Source: Laceyella tengchongensis (lineage in GTDB: Bacteria > Bacillota > Bacilli > Thermoactinomycetales > Thermoactinomycetaceae). From it: a stretch of DNA of 64,000 nt. The DNA is taken from positions 124,001 to 188,000 of the forward strand of contig NZ_FXTU01000004.1 in the NCBI RefSeq assembly GCF_900182735.1, read 5' to 3'. Every line of letters starts with the position of its first letter. Positions within the stretch are counted from its first letter, which is position 1. The notes beneath the pieces were generated by a model. It had not been told where the DNA came from and searched no databases. It worked only from the letters and a program-made list of their open reading frames with translations. Both the position numbers and the translations under genes were made by a program. Of this stretch, positions 1-8,714 are shown piece after piece.

Positions 1-1
1 C

Positions 2-940
2 GCCGAAAAAGTGCGGCAAGCGATGGAAACGCTCGGTTACCATCCCAACATGACAGCGAAGAAGCTGGTCTCCAAGAGCACCAAAACGTTGGGGCTCGTG
101 TTGCCGCGTTCGGCCGAAGAGCTGTTTGCCAACCCCTTTTTCTCTGAAGTGTTGCGGGGCATGCTGGCTTGCGCGAATCAAAAACAATATGACTTGTTGA
201 TGTCTTCGGCCAATAATCCGAAAGAAGAAATGGAAACGGTTACCCGCATGGTGTTGGGGCGTCAGGTGGATGGGATGATCCTGATCAAGCCCCGCAAAGC
301 GGACCCCGTAATAGAAAAATTGCTAGCGTTGGATTTTCCGTTTGTGGTGTTGGGGCGCTCCCTTGAGCATCCTGACGTGCCGGCGGTGAACAATGATAAC
401 ATCGCCGCGGCTTTTGATGCGACGGTTCATTTGATCAACCAGGGGCACCGCCGCATCGGGTTTGTCAGCGGTCCGCCGGAGTTGGTCGTGTCGGGCGACC
501 GCTTGGCTGGTTATCAAAAAGCGTTATCCCAGGCGAAATTGCCACTTAGGGACGAATGGGTGATCGCGTCAGACATTTTGCCTAAAAACGGATTTCACGC
601 TGTCTCCATGGTGATGAACGCACCTGACCGGCCCACTGCGTTTGTGGTGTCCGACGATGTGGTCGCCTTTGGCATGATTCGCGAATTGGTGGGAGCCGGT
701 TATCAGATTCCCGAGGATGTGTCTGTCGTCGGCTTTAACAACATCGTGCTGTCGGAATTGAGCAATCCGCCGATGACGACAGTAGATATCGGCATCTACC
801 ATTTGGGCTATCAGACAGCGCGCCACTTGATCCGGATATTGCAAGGGGAAAAAGTGCCTGAACCAAATGTGACCGTGCCGCATCGGCTGGTGATCCGCCA
901 ATCGGTCAGATTTTTACCCCATGTTGACGATTCCCTTTGA
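2..940 (+). CDS. LacI-family transcriptional regulator (5' end outside window)
   Basis: The frame is open from the first bases of the window, so the start codon and most of the N-terminal helix-turn-helix are missing. The first visible residues (AEKVRQAMETLGYHPN) match the end of a LacI DNA-binding domain and its hinge. About 280 residues of periplasmic-binding-protein-like effector domain follow, with the usual features (LGLVLP, DGMIL, GHRRIGFVSG, a late SVVGFNN) and a short tail. LacI regulators usually repress sugar genes. The next gene in the same direction encodes a GH15 glucan hydrolase 147 bp downstream, so control of alpha-glucan use is a reasonable inference. The effector cannot be read from the sequence. 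Confidence 0.9.
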   Translation, partial: AEKVRQAMETLGYHPNMTAKKLVSKSTKTLGLVLPRSAEELFANPFFSEVLRGMLACANQKQYDLLMSSANNPKEEMETVTRMVLGRQVDGMILIKPRKADPVIEKLLALDFPFVVLGRSLEHPDVPAVNNDNIAAAFDATVHLINQGHRRIGFVSGPPELVVSGDRLAGYQKALSQAKLPLRDEWVIASDILPKNGFHAVSMVMNAPDRPTAFVVSDDVVAFGMIRELVGAGYQIPEDVSVVGFNNIVLSELSNPPMTTVDIGIYHLGYQTARHLIRILQGEKVPEPNVTVPHRLVIRQSVRFLPHVDDSL

Positions 941-1087
941 TTTTTGCCGATGCAAGCCGTCGGTGCCAACGCTGTGCCTCATTCGCCGCAAGGATGGCGG
1001 GGCGTTCATCGGGGAAAAACTTCCCTCGCATGCCGCTCCGCCGGCAACCAAAATCTCATCTCGATTGTATCGAAAGGAGCATCATCC

Positions 1088-3049
1088 ATGAACAGATCGC
1101 CCATCACCCAAAAACCTTATCTCAACGATGCTGTGATCGGTAATTCTTCCATGTTGGCCGCTTTGGACGCCCGCGGCGAAATTCATCGGCTGTGGTGGCC
1201 GCATGTGGATATGCCGCAACATGTGGAAACCATGAAAATGGGGGTATTGGTGGACGGAATGCAGTCGGCGACGAGCTGGCTGGAGAATGAACAAGCGTGG
1301 AGCCATGAGCAAGCCTATTTGCCCGGAACCAACATCCTGCGCACGCAGGCGACAGGATGGGATGTTCCCTTGGTGGTGGCGACAACCGACTTCGCAGTGC
1401 CGGATAAAGATTTGCTAGTGCGTCATGTCACGTTGACCAATAAGGGAGAACAGCCCTTGTCCCTTTCGTTTTTCGTGTACGCTTCTCTGCAGATCGCTGA
1501 GCATGCCTTGTACAACACCGTAGCGTTTGAGCGGCAGATCGACGGATTGCTTTATTTCCGCCACCAGTATGCTTTTGCGCTGTCTGGTGCAAACGATTGC
1601 GCGGGCTATGCGATTGGTGATGCATTCCACCATGCGTCCGCAGGTTATCTGCCGGGTGATGCGATTGGCATGGTGCCGCACGGGGCTCTGTCATTTCGGA
1701 TGACCTTGGCACCGGGAGAAACGCAGGTGTTGCCGCTCTACTTGGCCGCGGGCTCGACCGTGCATGAGGCGATTGCCAACATGCAGGAGGCCAAGCAGGT
1801 GACTGCTGACAAATGGTTGGCCCGGACGGAAGCTTATTGGCGCGCATACTTGCAGGAGGCCAAACCGTTAGCCCTGGCGAATGAACGGGTGCAAGCGATC
1901 TATGAGCGTTCGTTGCTCGTGTTTAAGCTGATGTCCGACCAGAAGACAGGGTGCGTGATTGCGGCGCCGGAGTTTGATGAAGCCTTTACCCGCTGCGGCG
2001 GTTACGCATACTGTTGGGGGCGCGACGCGGCTTACATCACCACGGCGTTTGACCAAGCGGGACTAACTTCGCTATCCCGGGCGTTTTACCGTTGGGCGGT
2101 GCTCGCGCAGGACCCGGACGGTTCTTGGCAACAGCGCCACTATCATGACGGCCGCTTGGCTCCGTCGTGGGGGTTGCAGATCGATGAAGGCGGTTCGATC
2201 TTATGGGGAATGCATCAACATTTTCTTGTGACCGGTGACCGCGCTTTCCTAGAAGAAGTGTGGCCGGCTGTGGAGAAAGGGGCTACCTTTTTGCTCAACT
2301 TTTTAGATGAAGAGACGGGATTGCCCCTTCCCAGCAAGGATCTTTGGGAAGAGCGTGAAGCGGAGCACACGTATTCGGCGGCAGCTGTGTTCGGCGGCTT
2401 GACTGGTGCGGCTGCCATCGCGCGAGAGTTGGGCCACGCCTCCTTGGCGGACGCTTGGCTTGCGGCAGCCGACAGCATCAAGCGGGGGATGGAACAGAAC
2501 ACAGTTGACGAACGGACGCAAACGTTTCTGCGTGGGATCAAGCGCTCCGTGAGCGAAACGGAGTATGAGGAAGCGGTGGCCCAAGGCAAACTGGTCGCCA
2601 CCGTGACGGACGACAAGGGGTATGTTCGCCGCCAATTGGCGCAAGATGATGTGAAGGATATCAGCTTGATCGGTTTGTCTGTTCCATTCCAGGTGTTTGA
2701 CCCCGAAGATCCGCGGATGGTCGCCACGGCGGATGCGATCGAACAGACATGCACCGCTCCGGTGGTGGGAGGGATTCGCCGTTATGAAGATGATACGTAC
2801 ATCGGGGGAAACCCGTGGATCCTGACCACTTTGTGGCTGGCGCAATATCGCATCTTGCAAGGCCGTTTGAGCGAAGCCAAAAAACATTTTACTTGGGCGG
2901 TAGAGCATGCCACAGCGTTAGATCTTTTGCCGGAGCAAGTCGATAAAGCGACCGGGGAGCCAGCATGGGTAGTGCCGCTCACTTGGTCGCACGCGATGTT
3001 TGTGCTGACTGCCCAAATGCTCGCAGAAGCGGGCGTGGAAACGATCTAA
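1088..3049 (+). CDS. Glycoside hydrolase family 15 protein (glucoamylase-like)
   Basis: This 653-residue protein has the two-part layout of bacterial GH15 enzymes: an N-terminal beta-sandwich (about residues 1-270) and a C-terminal (alpha/alpha)6 barrel. Barrel motifs include CWGRDAAYITTAF, the acid-catalyst region SKDLWEE, IGGNPWILTT, and LLPEQVD followed by LTWSHAMF. The Glu in LLPEQ is the likely general base. The family releases glucose from the non-reducing ends of alpha-glucans or related oligosaccharides. There is no signal peptide, so it probably acts in the cytoplasm on imported sugar. The start was placed at ATG 1088 because GAAAGGAG lies 8 bases upstream; the frame stays open further upstream without a ribosome site. 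The preceding LacI-type regulator is the likely controller. Confidence 0.9.
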   Translation: MNRSPITQKPYLNDAVIGNSSMLAALDARGEIHRLWWPHVDMPQHVETMKMGVLVDGMQSATSWLENEQAWSHEQAYLPGTNILRTQATGWDVPLVVATTDFAVPDKDLLVRHVTLTNKGEQPLSLSFFVYASLQIAEHALYNTVAFERQIDGLLYFRHQYAFALSGANDCAGYAIGDAFHHASAGYLPGDAIGMVPHGALSFRMTLAPGETQVLPLYLAAGSTVHEAIANMQEAKQVTADKWLARTEAYWRAYLQEAKPLALANERVQAIYERSLLVFKLMSDQKTGCVIAAPEFDEAFTRCGGYAYCWGRDAAYITTAFDQAGLTSLSRAFYRWAVLAQDPDGSWQQRHYHDGRLAPSWGLQIDEGGSILWGMHQHFLVTGDRAFLEEVWPAVEKGATFLLNFLDEETGLPLPSKDLWEEREAEHTYSAAAVFGGLTGAAAIARELGHASLADAWLAAADSIKRGMEQNTVDERTQTFLRGIKRSVSETEYEEAVAQGKLVATVTDDKGYVRRQLAQDDVKDISLIGLSVPFQVFDPEDPRMVATADAIEQTCTAPVVGGIRRYEDDTYIGGNPWILTTLWLAQYRILQGRLSEAKKHFTWAVEHATALDLLPEQVDKATGEPAWVVPLTWSHAMFVLTAQMLAEAGVETI

Positions 3050-3073
3050 ACAACCATGGCCCTATAAGTGAAG

Positions 3074-3108
3074 CCCCTATCGGCAACTGTAGCCGATGGG
3101 GGATTTTT
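3074..3108 (+). terminator. Intrinsic terminator after the GH15 gene
   Basis: CCCCTATCGGC pairs with GCCGATGGGG (one bulged T) around a 7-base loop and is followed by ATTTTT. It lies 25 bases after the GH15 stop codon. Confidence 0.75.
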
Positions 3109-3318
3109 GCTTTGAGGCTGGCTTCAAGTCACTCCGCTATCAAATGACTTCCCCCTCGTCCGATTTTTGGCGCTTGGTTTTTAACAAATCCGGGATGGTG
3201 CTAGTAGGAAAGACATGCTACACTCAAATGGATGCGCTCCCGATCGGTCGGGGGTTATTGGGTGTGGATGAAAGCTTTAGCATAGAAGCTTCAGTATAAA
3301 TGGAAGAGAGTGTCGCAC

Positions 3319-4875
3319 ATGAGCATTCTGACAGTTAAAAACTTAAGCCACGGGTTTGGCGACCGCGCGATTTTCCAAGCTATGTCGTTCCGGTTGCTCA
3401 AAGGGGAACATGTCGGCCTGATCGGGGCCAATGGCGAAGGGAAATCCACTTTCATGAACATCATCACTGGGAAGCTGGAGCCGGATGAGGGCAAAATCGA
3501 GTGGGCTTCCAAAGTGCGCGTCGGCTATCTTGATCAACATGCCGCGCTGAAAAAAGGGATGACGATTCGCGATGTGCTGAAAAGCGCGTTTCAATATTTG
3601 TTTGATATCGAAGCGGAAATGAACGAAATATACGCCAAGATGGCGGAGGCCACTCCGGACGAGCTGGAACGGCTGATGGAAGAGGTGGCCCCCTTGCAGG
3701 ATTTGCTGACCAACAACGATTTCTACACAATCGATGCCAAGGTGGTGGAGATCGCCAGAGGACTCGGATTGGAGGATATCGGTTTAGATCGGGATGTGCA
3801 TGAGTTGAGTGGGGGGCAGCGGACAAAGGTGCTGTTGGCCAAGCTCCTGCTGGAGAAGCCGGATATCCTGCTGTTAGACGAGCCGACGAACTATCTGGAT
3901 GAGCAACATATCACATGGCTACAGCGTTATTTGCAAGAATATGAAAATGCGTTTATCCTCATCTCGCATGACATTCCCTTTTTGAACAGTGTGATCAATC
4001 TCGTCTACCATATGGAAAACCAGCAGCTAAACCGATACGTGGGTGATTATGACCGTTTTAAGCAGGTATACGAAGCCAAGAAACAACAGTTGGAAGCGGC
4101 CTATAAAAAGCAACAGCAAGAAATCGCGGAGTTGAAAGATTTTGTGCAACGCAACAAAGCGCGGGTGTCCACAAGGAATATGGCGATGTCTCGCCAGAAG
4201 AAGCTGGACAAAATGGAAGTGATTGAGCTGGCCAAGGAGAAGCCGAAACCGGAATTTCACTTTAAAGAAGCGCGTACGTCCGGCAAATTGATTTTTGAGA
4301 CACGCCAATTGGTCATCGGCTATGATGAGCCTTTGTCCCGCCCGCTGGATTTGCGGATGGAGCGTGGGCAGAAGATCGCTTTGATCGGGGCGAACGGGAT
4401 CGGGAAAACGACGTTGTTGCGTAGCATCTTGGGTGAGATTCAACCCCTCTCCGGCTCGGTGGAACGGGGGGAGTATTTACACATCGGCTACTTTGAACAA
4501 GAGATCAAGACGGCCAATCACAACACATGCATCGAAGAGATTTGGAATGAGTTTCCCGGATTTACGCAGTTTGAAGTGCGCGCCGCCCTTGCCAAGTGCG
4601 GCTTGACCACACAGCATATCGAAAGCAAAGTGGAGGTGCTAAGCGGCGGGGAGAAAGCCAAAGTGCGCCTGTGCAAGCTGATCAACAGAGAAACCAACCT
4701 GCTAGTGTTGGACGAGCCGACCAACCACTTGGATGTGGATGCCAAAGATGAGCTGAGGCGGGCATTAAAAGCGTATAAAGGAAGCGTGCTGATCATCTGC
4801 CACGAACCGGAGTTTTATCGTGACGTGGTGACCGATGTGTGGAATTGCGAAGCGTGGACGACAAAAGTGTTTTAA
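3319..4875 (+). CDS. ABC-F family ATPase (YkpA/YbiT type)
   Basis: Two ABC nucleotide-binding domains lie in one 518-residue chain with no membrane segment, which defines ABC-F. Domain 1 has Walker A GANGEGKST, signature LSGGQR and Walker B LLLDEPTN. Domain 2 has GANGIGKTT, LSGGEKAK and LVLDEPTNHLD. The charged linker between them (about residues 245-310) is the P-site-tRNA-interacting region. These proteins bind the ribosomal E site and rescue stalled ribosomes; some give antibiotic resistance. The N-terminus strongly resembles B. subtilis YkpA as I remember it, so a housekeeping role is more likely than target protection. ATG 3319 has GGAAGAG 10 bases upstream; an in-frame GTG at 3310 is the alternative. 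Confidence 0.92.
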   Translation: MSILTVKNLSHGFGDRAIFQAMSFRLLKGEHVGLIGANGEGKSTFMNIITGKLEPDEGKIEWASKVRVGYLDQHAALKKGMTIRDVLKSAFQYLFDIEAEMNEIYAKMAEATPDELERLMEEVAPLQDLLTNNDFYTIDAKVVEIARGLGLEDIGLDRDVHELSGGQRTKVLLAKLLLEKPDILLLDEPTNYLDEQHITWLQRYLQEYENAFILISHDIPFLNSVINLVYHMENQQLNRYVGDYDRFKQVYEAKKQQLEAAYKKQQQEIAELKDFVQRNKARVSTRNMAMSRQKKLDKMEVIELAKEKPKPEFHFKEARTSGKLIFETRQLVIGYDEPLSRPLDLRMERGQKIALIGANGIGKTTLLRSILGEIQPLSGSVERGEYLHIGYFEQEIKTANHNTCIEEIWNEFPGFTQFEVRAALAKCGLTTQHIESKVEVLSGGEKAKVRLCKLINRETNLLVLDEPTNHLDVDAKDELRRALKAYKGSVLIICHEPEFYRDVVTDVWNCEAWTTKVF

Positions 4876-4953
4876 AAGGTCAGATGGGGATTCTGACCAC
4901 CTGGAGTGAAAATTTAACATCGGCTTAGGAACCTTTTTATGGGCAAGCGCAGG

Positions 4954-4978
4954 CGGGGACGTTTCCCCGTCTTTTTTT
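4954..4978 (+). terminator. Intrinsic terminator after the ABC-F gene
   Basis: CGGGGA and TCCCCG form a perfect 6-bp stem with a CGTT loop, followed by TC and seven T residues. Confidence 0.8.
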
Positions 4979-5063
4979 CGGCAAGAAAAATGGGGTTGTC
5001 CCGCCTCCGTTTTTTTAATAAATAAAATGCGAACATGCATTCGTATTCGGGGGTTGATCAGCG

Positions 5064-5819
5064 ATGAAAAGCTTCGTTCCCACTTTGGTCATGAGTGAAT
5101 GTTGGCCCGAATCTTTTTCTTTTGTCGATCAATATGGGGGACGGCCTTGGGGATTGCCGGAAGCGTTGTGGCCGTCTTGTTCAAGTTGTGGCCGGGCGAT
5201 GCCTTTGCTGGCACAGTTTGCCCATCATCCGAAGCGGATTGATCTCGGGCGCGAGGGCAGGCGTGTCTATCTTTTTTTGTGCCAAAATGAGAGGGATCAC
5301 TGTTACGAGGATCATGCCTTTGTTTTCCTAGAGGCAGAGCAGTGCACAGGCAGATGGACGGAGCGACCCACTTCGGCCTCCGCGCTGTTGCCATCAGTTA
5401 CTGTTGTCGGTTGGCGGGAGAAGGAGGATGGCATTTCACCGGAGGATTATGTTCGTTTTTTCCAACGCTTGGAGGAAGGTGGGAAAGCCTGGTCGAGCCT
5501 ATCTGAGATGGAGACCAAGCTGAAGGGAACCCCCACATTCATCCAACAGCCGGGTGGAGATGCGGCTACTTTTGCCGGGCAGATCGATTGTTTTTTGAAA
5601 GTGATAGACAACATTCCGCCGGAGCTGTGGCAGAAGGATCAGCTTGGGCGTTCGATTTATCAGTCGCCTACAGAGGGACCGCTCTTCATGAGCCGCAGTA
5701 AGGAAGAAGGCATCGCTTACCTCGACTTTGTCAATTTCGGCGATTCGGGGATGGGATATTTCTTTATCCGGCCCGATCGCGAGCGGCCCGAAGGGAGTTT
5801 TTTCTGGGATTGCTGTTAG
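5064..5819 (+). CDS. Hypothetical protein with CxxC motif (YwqG/DUF1963-like guess)
   Basis: This 251-residue soluble protein is not recognised with certainty. The N-terminal part reads GGRPWGLPEALWPSCSSCGR, then a hydrophobic strand and FLCQ with a further Cys near residue 78, suggesting a small metal-binding centre. The C-terminus (FVNFGDSGMGYFFI...FFWDCC) resembles the ending of YwqG-like (DUF1963) or PDCD2-type beta-rich proteins. It has no signal peptide or membrane segment. It stands alone between two terminators, so context gives no hint of function. The ATG follows GGGGGTTG by about 8 bases. Confidence 0.75.
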   Translation: MKSFVPTLVMSECWPESFSFVDQYGGRPWGLPEALWPSCSSCGRAMPLLAQFAHHPKRIDLGREGRRVYLFLCQNERDHCYEDHAFVFLEAEQCTGRWTERPTSASALLPSVTVVGWREKEDGISPEDYVRFFQRLEEGGKAWSSLSEMETKLKGTPTFIQQPGGDAATFAGQIDCFLKVIDNIPPELWQKDQLGRSIYQSPTEGPLFMSRSKEEGIAYLDFVNFGDSGMGYFFIRPDRERPEGSFFWDCC

Positions 5820-5904
5820 CGATGAAGGGCAGTTGTCCCGTGACGGAGCAGCGGATGGTGATCTTCTGCCTCGCAGGGGTGGGTGAATCGGGATATACTA
5901 TGGA

Positions 5905-5938
5905 AAAAGCTTGCCTTGCCACATGGCAAGCTTTTCTC
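5905..5938 (+). terminator. Hairpin terminator between the CxxC gene and ywbE
   Basis: AAAAGCTTGCC pairs perfectly with GGCAAGCTTTT around a 9-base loop; the right arm ends in TTTTCTC. The ribosome site of ywbE begins directly after it, so it could also sit in the ywbE leader. Confidence 0.6.
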
Positions 5939-5954
5939 ATGGGAGGTTCACTAG

Positions 5955-6155
5955 ATGGATGGACGGACACGCGCTAACATCGCACCAGGAATGGAAGTAC
6001 GGATTGTGTTGAAGCGGGATCAGCGGACAGGGAAGTTAACTCAGGGAGTGGTGAAGGAGATCTTGACGAATTCACCGACACATCCACACGGGATCAAGGT
6101 ACGCTTGCAAGATGGACAGGTGGGTCGGGTCAAGGAAATTTTGTCTAAGACTTAA
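5955..6155 (+). CDS. ywbE: YwbE family protein
   Basis: A 66-residue basic protein with the family pattern: PGMEVRIVLKRDQRTGKLTQ, then GVVKEILTNSP, HPHGIKVRL and GQVGRVKEI. This small SH3-like fold is widespread in Bacillota and some Proteobacteria; its cellular role is not established. ATG 5955 follows GGGAGG at the usual distance. The gene ends convergently with the EEP gene, their ends overlapping by 4 bp. Confidence 0.92.
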   Translation: MDGRTRANIAPGMEVRIVLKRDQRTGKLTQGVVKEILTNSPTHPHGIKVRLQDGQVGRVKEILSKT

Positions 6156-6862
6156 TCATCCAGCCGCAGTTTGGCAATTAAGGGGAGATGGTCGGAAGCT
6201 TGCGGCAGGGGAGTAGAGACTTCTGCCTGGATCACTCGCCATTCCGGGCTGACAAAGATATAGTCCAATTGCCAGCGTGGATGGGGTGCCGGATAGGTGA
6301 GCAAGGGCTTTTTGCCTCTGGCTCGACTGATGTCCGTCAGGTGGGATGACAGCTTTCGCCAAGCGGCGGAATCGGGGCGCATGTTCCAATCGCCCATCAG
6401 AATGACAGGGTGGGTCTCTTGTGTCACCCGATGCAGGATGAAATCTGTCTGCTTGCGGTGAAGCCAAGGATTGAGAGGGAGATGGGAGAGATAAACCTTG
6501 ATCGCCCGCCCATGAAACTTCAGCTTAGCTTCCAGCAATGACCGGTTTTCGGCGATGCGGCTTCGAAAAAGATGGTTTTGTGACGCGAGAATGGGTAGAC
6601 GGGATAAAATGGCGTTGCCAAATTGGCGGTCGGGGCCAAGGGTTTGGGCTTTGCCAAATAAATGGTGCATCCCCAGCCGTTGGGCCAACCAATGGGCTTG
6701 ATCCAGATAGCAACTTCGTCTGGAAAAGCACCGATCCACTTCATTCAATCCGATCACATCCGCATTTGCGGTTCTGAGCACATGCAAAACCCTCTCCATG
6801 TCCCACCGCCCATCGCATCCGCGGCCGTGGTGCATGTTTAACAACATCACTTTTAGTCTCAC
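6152..6862 (-). CDS. Endonuclease/exonuclease/phosphatase (EEP) family hydrolase
   Basis: This 236-residue protein carries the EEP metal-dependent active-site set: LLNMHHG at the N-terminus, DVIGLNEVD (metal-binding Glu), LMGDWNM (Asp and Asn), and the C-terminal LDYIFVS and ASDHLPLIAKL (catalytic His in SDH). The fold hydrolyses phosphodiester or phosphomonoester bonds in nucleic acids, inositol phosphates or sphingomyelin. Nothing in the sequence picks the substrate. No signal peptide is seen, so it is probably cytoplasmic. The stop codon overlaps that of ywbE on the other strand. Confidence 0.88.
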   Translation of the reverse strand: MRLKVMLLNMHHGRGCDGRWDMERVLHVLRTANADVIGLNEVDRCFSRRSCYLDQAHWLAQRLGMHHLFGKAQTLGPDRQFGNAILSRLPILASQNHLFRSRIAENRSLLEAKLKFHGRAIKVYLSHLPLNPWLHRKQTDFILHRVTQETHPVILMGDWNMRPDSAAWRKLSSHLTDISRARGKKPLLTYPAPHPRWQLDYIFVSPEWRVIQAEVSTPLPQASDHLPLIAKLRLDD

Positions 6863-7063
6863 GCTTCATCCCTCCACCTCTCATCTTTACCATGTTCGCT
6901 GGCTTGAATCAAGTAAATCGGCCCAGGCGGGAAACCCACTGGCGCCGGAGGGGAGGCCCGCCCCGCCAATGCGCCGGGCGTGTTTTTTATGGAAGCGGCT
7001 GGCGCGTGTAGTGGGTCTTCGTATACAATGGACTTCGACTTTAACAGAAACGGAGCGGATGAC

Positions 7064-7828
7064 GTGTCCAATCATTACCGTAGCATTGGGTTTCACATTG
7101 CCACAGACGACGATATAGAAGCATTGGTTGACCAGCACATTTTGCAGGGGGCTGGGCGGGAAGTGAAGACGCCGGACAGCCACTATGTGGAGTATTTGTT
7201 GCCCGGCGGGGAGCAATTAACGTTACCGATCGATGAGCAAGGGCGTATCATCGATCTCCATCCCCATTATCGGGGGCAGGGGCGGATGATTGCCCGGCTG
7301 GAAAAAGTGCTGACCCGCGATCAGTTGCCGTTGGAGCTCTCTTACTTCGCCTGGGCCAATCCCAAAGCCGGTCTGGTGGGGGAGGAAGCGCGGGGCGATT
7401 ATCCTTTCTTGTTCGAGGTGCCGGAGTATGGGCCAATGCGCCGCTTGGAATCGTTGCCGCAGACGGTATCCGTGCAGATCGCCGCATTTGCTTATGAATT
7501 GAGTTGCTATGCGAATGAAGCGGAGTATCAAGCCGCAAATGATCCGGACATGCCGATGGCGGTTGAATCATTCATCCCGACCGGGTTGTTTGCTGATCCG
7601 GATGGAGGCGGCGAACCCCGGGCAGAAGCGATGCTGTCGGGCCGCGTGCTGGCATGTGAGCGGAAAACCAACGCGTATTCCGGCCAAGATTATTGGGCGT
7701 TGTTGGTCAAGACGCTGGGGGGGACGATTGACGTGGTGTCCGCGCCGCAAACCGTCGAGGGGCACCCGCAGGTCGGCGGAATTTGCAAGGGCGTTTTTTG
7801 GTTGAGTGGACAATTTGTCAGTGATTGA
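7064..7828 (+). CDS. Hypothetical protein
   Basis: This protein of about 254 residues is not recognised. It is acidic and soluble, with no signal peptide or membrane segment. The N-terminal third includes YVEYLLPGGEQLTLPID; the C-terminal part, after a Pro-rich link, reads like a small beta barrel (ARAEAMLSGRVLACERKTN, YWALLVKTLGGTIDVV). GTG 7064 was chosen because AACGGAG lies 8 bases upstream. An in-frame ATG at 7028 is possible but sits within a -10-like TATACAAT context. It converges on the guanidinium exporter gene. Confidence 0.7.
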   Translation: MSNHYRSIGFHIATDDDIEALVDQHILQGAGREVKTPDSHYVEYLLPGGEQLTLPIDEQGRIIDLHPHYRGQGRMIARLEKVLTRDQLPLELSYFAWANPKAGLVGEEARGDYPFLFEVPEYGPMRRLESLPQTVSVQIAAFAYELSCYANEAEYQAANDPDMPMAVESFIPTGLFADPDGGGEPRAEAMLSGRVLACERKTNAYSGQDYWALLVKTLGGTIDVVSAPQTVEGHPQVGGICKGVFWLSGQFVSD

Positions 7829-7869
7829 CGCAACAGAAGTTGAATGGGTAAAAACGCTGAAGGCCCCGT

Positions 7870-8187
7870 TTAGCGCGCGGATAGCTTTAGGCCGATGATG
7901 CCGGCTAGGATCAGCCCCAAAAAGAACAGGCGGCTAAGGTCGCGCGGTTCATTGAATAGGAAGATTCCCAACAACACTGCCCCTACTGCCCCGATGCCCG
8001 TCCAGATGGCGTACGCGGTGCCGATGGGCAATGTTTTGGTTGCCAAAGCCAGAAAGAAGAAGCTGACTATCATACCTCCGATGGTGATCAAGGATGGATA
8101 AAGGCGGGTGAAGCCATGTGACTGTTTGAGGGAGATCGCCCATACCACCTCAAACACGCCTGCGATGAGCAAGTAAAACCAAGCCAA
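7870..8187 (-). CDS. gdx: Guanidinium exporter of the SMR family (Gdx/SugE)
   Basis: This 105-residue protein has four hydrophobic helices and the SMR-family glutamate in helix 1 (FEVVWAISLKQSHGF), with the SugE/Gdx-type GTAYAIWTGIGAVG in helix 3. Gdx proteins are dual-topology homodimers that exchange guanidinium for protons. The assignment is supported by a guanidine-I riboswitch on the same strand upstream. Translation starts at TTG 8187, 8 bases after AAAGGAGG. The leader between the riboswitch terminator and this start contains a 131-bp repeated palindromic element. Only one SMR gene is present, which fits a homodimer rather than a YkkC/YkkD-type pair. Confidence 0.93.
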   Translation of the reverse strand: MAWFYLLIAGVFEVVWAISLKQSHGFTRLYPSLITIGGMIVSFFFLALATKTLPIGTAYAIWTGIGAVGAVLLGIFLFNEPRDLSRLFFLGLILAGIIGLKLSAR

Positions 8188-8223
8188 GATGCTAGCCTCC
8201 TTTGTATGGGTTTGGTTACATTA

Positions 8224-8354
8224 GGGTGTGTCTGGCAAATCAAGTTGGTAGGGAAGAAGCGGCGGAAAAACCTTTTCTCGAGGAGCGCCTCGCCATGCGT
8301 GAAGCGAATGAGAAAATGGTTTTGGAGTCGCTGGCCTATTCACCAGACACGCTC
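8224..8354. mobile_element. 131-bp palindromic MITE-like element, copy 1
   Basis: This unit recurs at 18269-18399 with no insertions or deletions and about eight substitutions. The ends are inverted repeats (GGTGTGTCTGG at 8225, CCAGACACGC at the far end). The interior is also an imperfect palindrome: AAAACCTTTTCTC at 8267 against GAGAAAATGGTTTT at 8310, with a central GAGG/CCTC hairpin. No transposase is encoded. This fits a miniature element mobilised in trans; the parent IS cannot be named from the window. It sits inside the leader of the guanidinium exporter gene. Confidence 0.8.
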
Positions 8355-8392
8355 TCGAAAAACGAAAGGCGAATGGGGAGGAAATCATTACG

Positions 8393-8437
8393 TAAAAAGC
8401 CCGGGAGGTATCCTAGTTGATATCCTCCCGGGCTTTT
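8393..8437 (-). terminator. Riboswitch-controlled terminator ahead of gdx
   Basis: On the minus strand GCCCGGGAGGATATC pairs with GATACCTCCCGGGC and is followed by TTTTTA. The 5' arm is the conserved 3' segment of the guanidine-I aptamer, so ligand binding and terminator formation exclude each other. Confidence 0.92.
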
Positions 8438-8516
8438 GTCCCTCCGTGTACACGGTTTAAGCCGTGCGTTTTCTCTCGGTCCAGTCTAGCAAAGCCGCTA
8501 CGGAACCCTAGAAAAC
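8418..8516 (-). ncRNA. Guanidine-I (ykkC) riboswitch
   Basis: Read on the minus strand, the segment carries the conserved blocks of the ykkC/guanidine-I class in order: CTAGGGTTCCG, GACTGGACCGAGAG, a variable arm (CACGGC...GCCGTG-like), then ACGGAGGGACAAAAGCC and CGGGAGG. Free guanidinium stabilises the aptamer and prevents the overlapping terminator, switching on exporters of the SMR Gdx type. A -10 hexamer TACAAT preceded by TG (8528-8533, minus strand) would start transcription a few bases before the aptamer. Confidence 0.95.
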
Positions 8517-8714
8517 TTCTCCATGGCATTGTAACACATGATAGCGGATAGACGAAGTGCATGGAGATAAGAAATAATTATTTTAAAAGGAATAATATTT
8601 AATATTATACTTCAATAAATGTTCGACTATTTTTAACCATTGTTATATTATGGTGAAAAGAAAGTGTCGTTGCCAACGCCATCACACATGTAGAGACAAA
8701 GGAAGGGATCCCAT

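Noticed and set aside
6938..6986. GC-rich inverted repeat followed by TTTTTT before the hypothetical gene at 7064
   Set aside because: The only stem is five base pairs (GCCCG/CGGGC) with a 14-base loop and no plus-strand gene lies directly upstream, so I did not call a terminator.
8202..8420. Open frame through MITE copy 1, similar to one through copy 2 (18142-18402)
   Set aside because: The shared frame follows from the shared DNA. Differences between copies all change amino acids, there is no ribosome site, and the unit is a palindrome with inverted ends.
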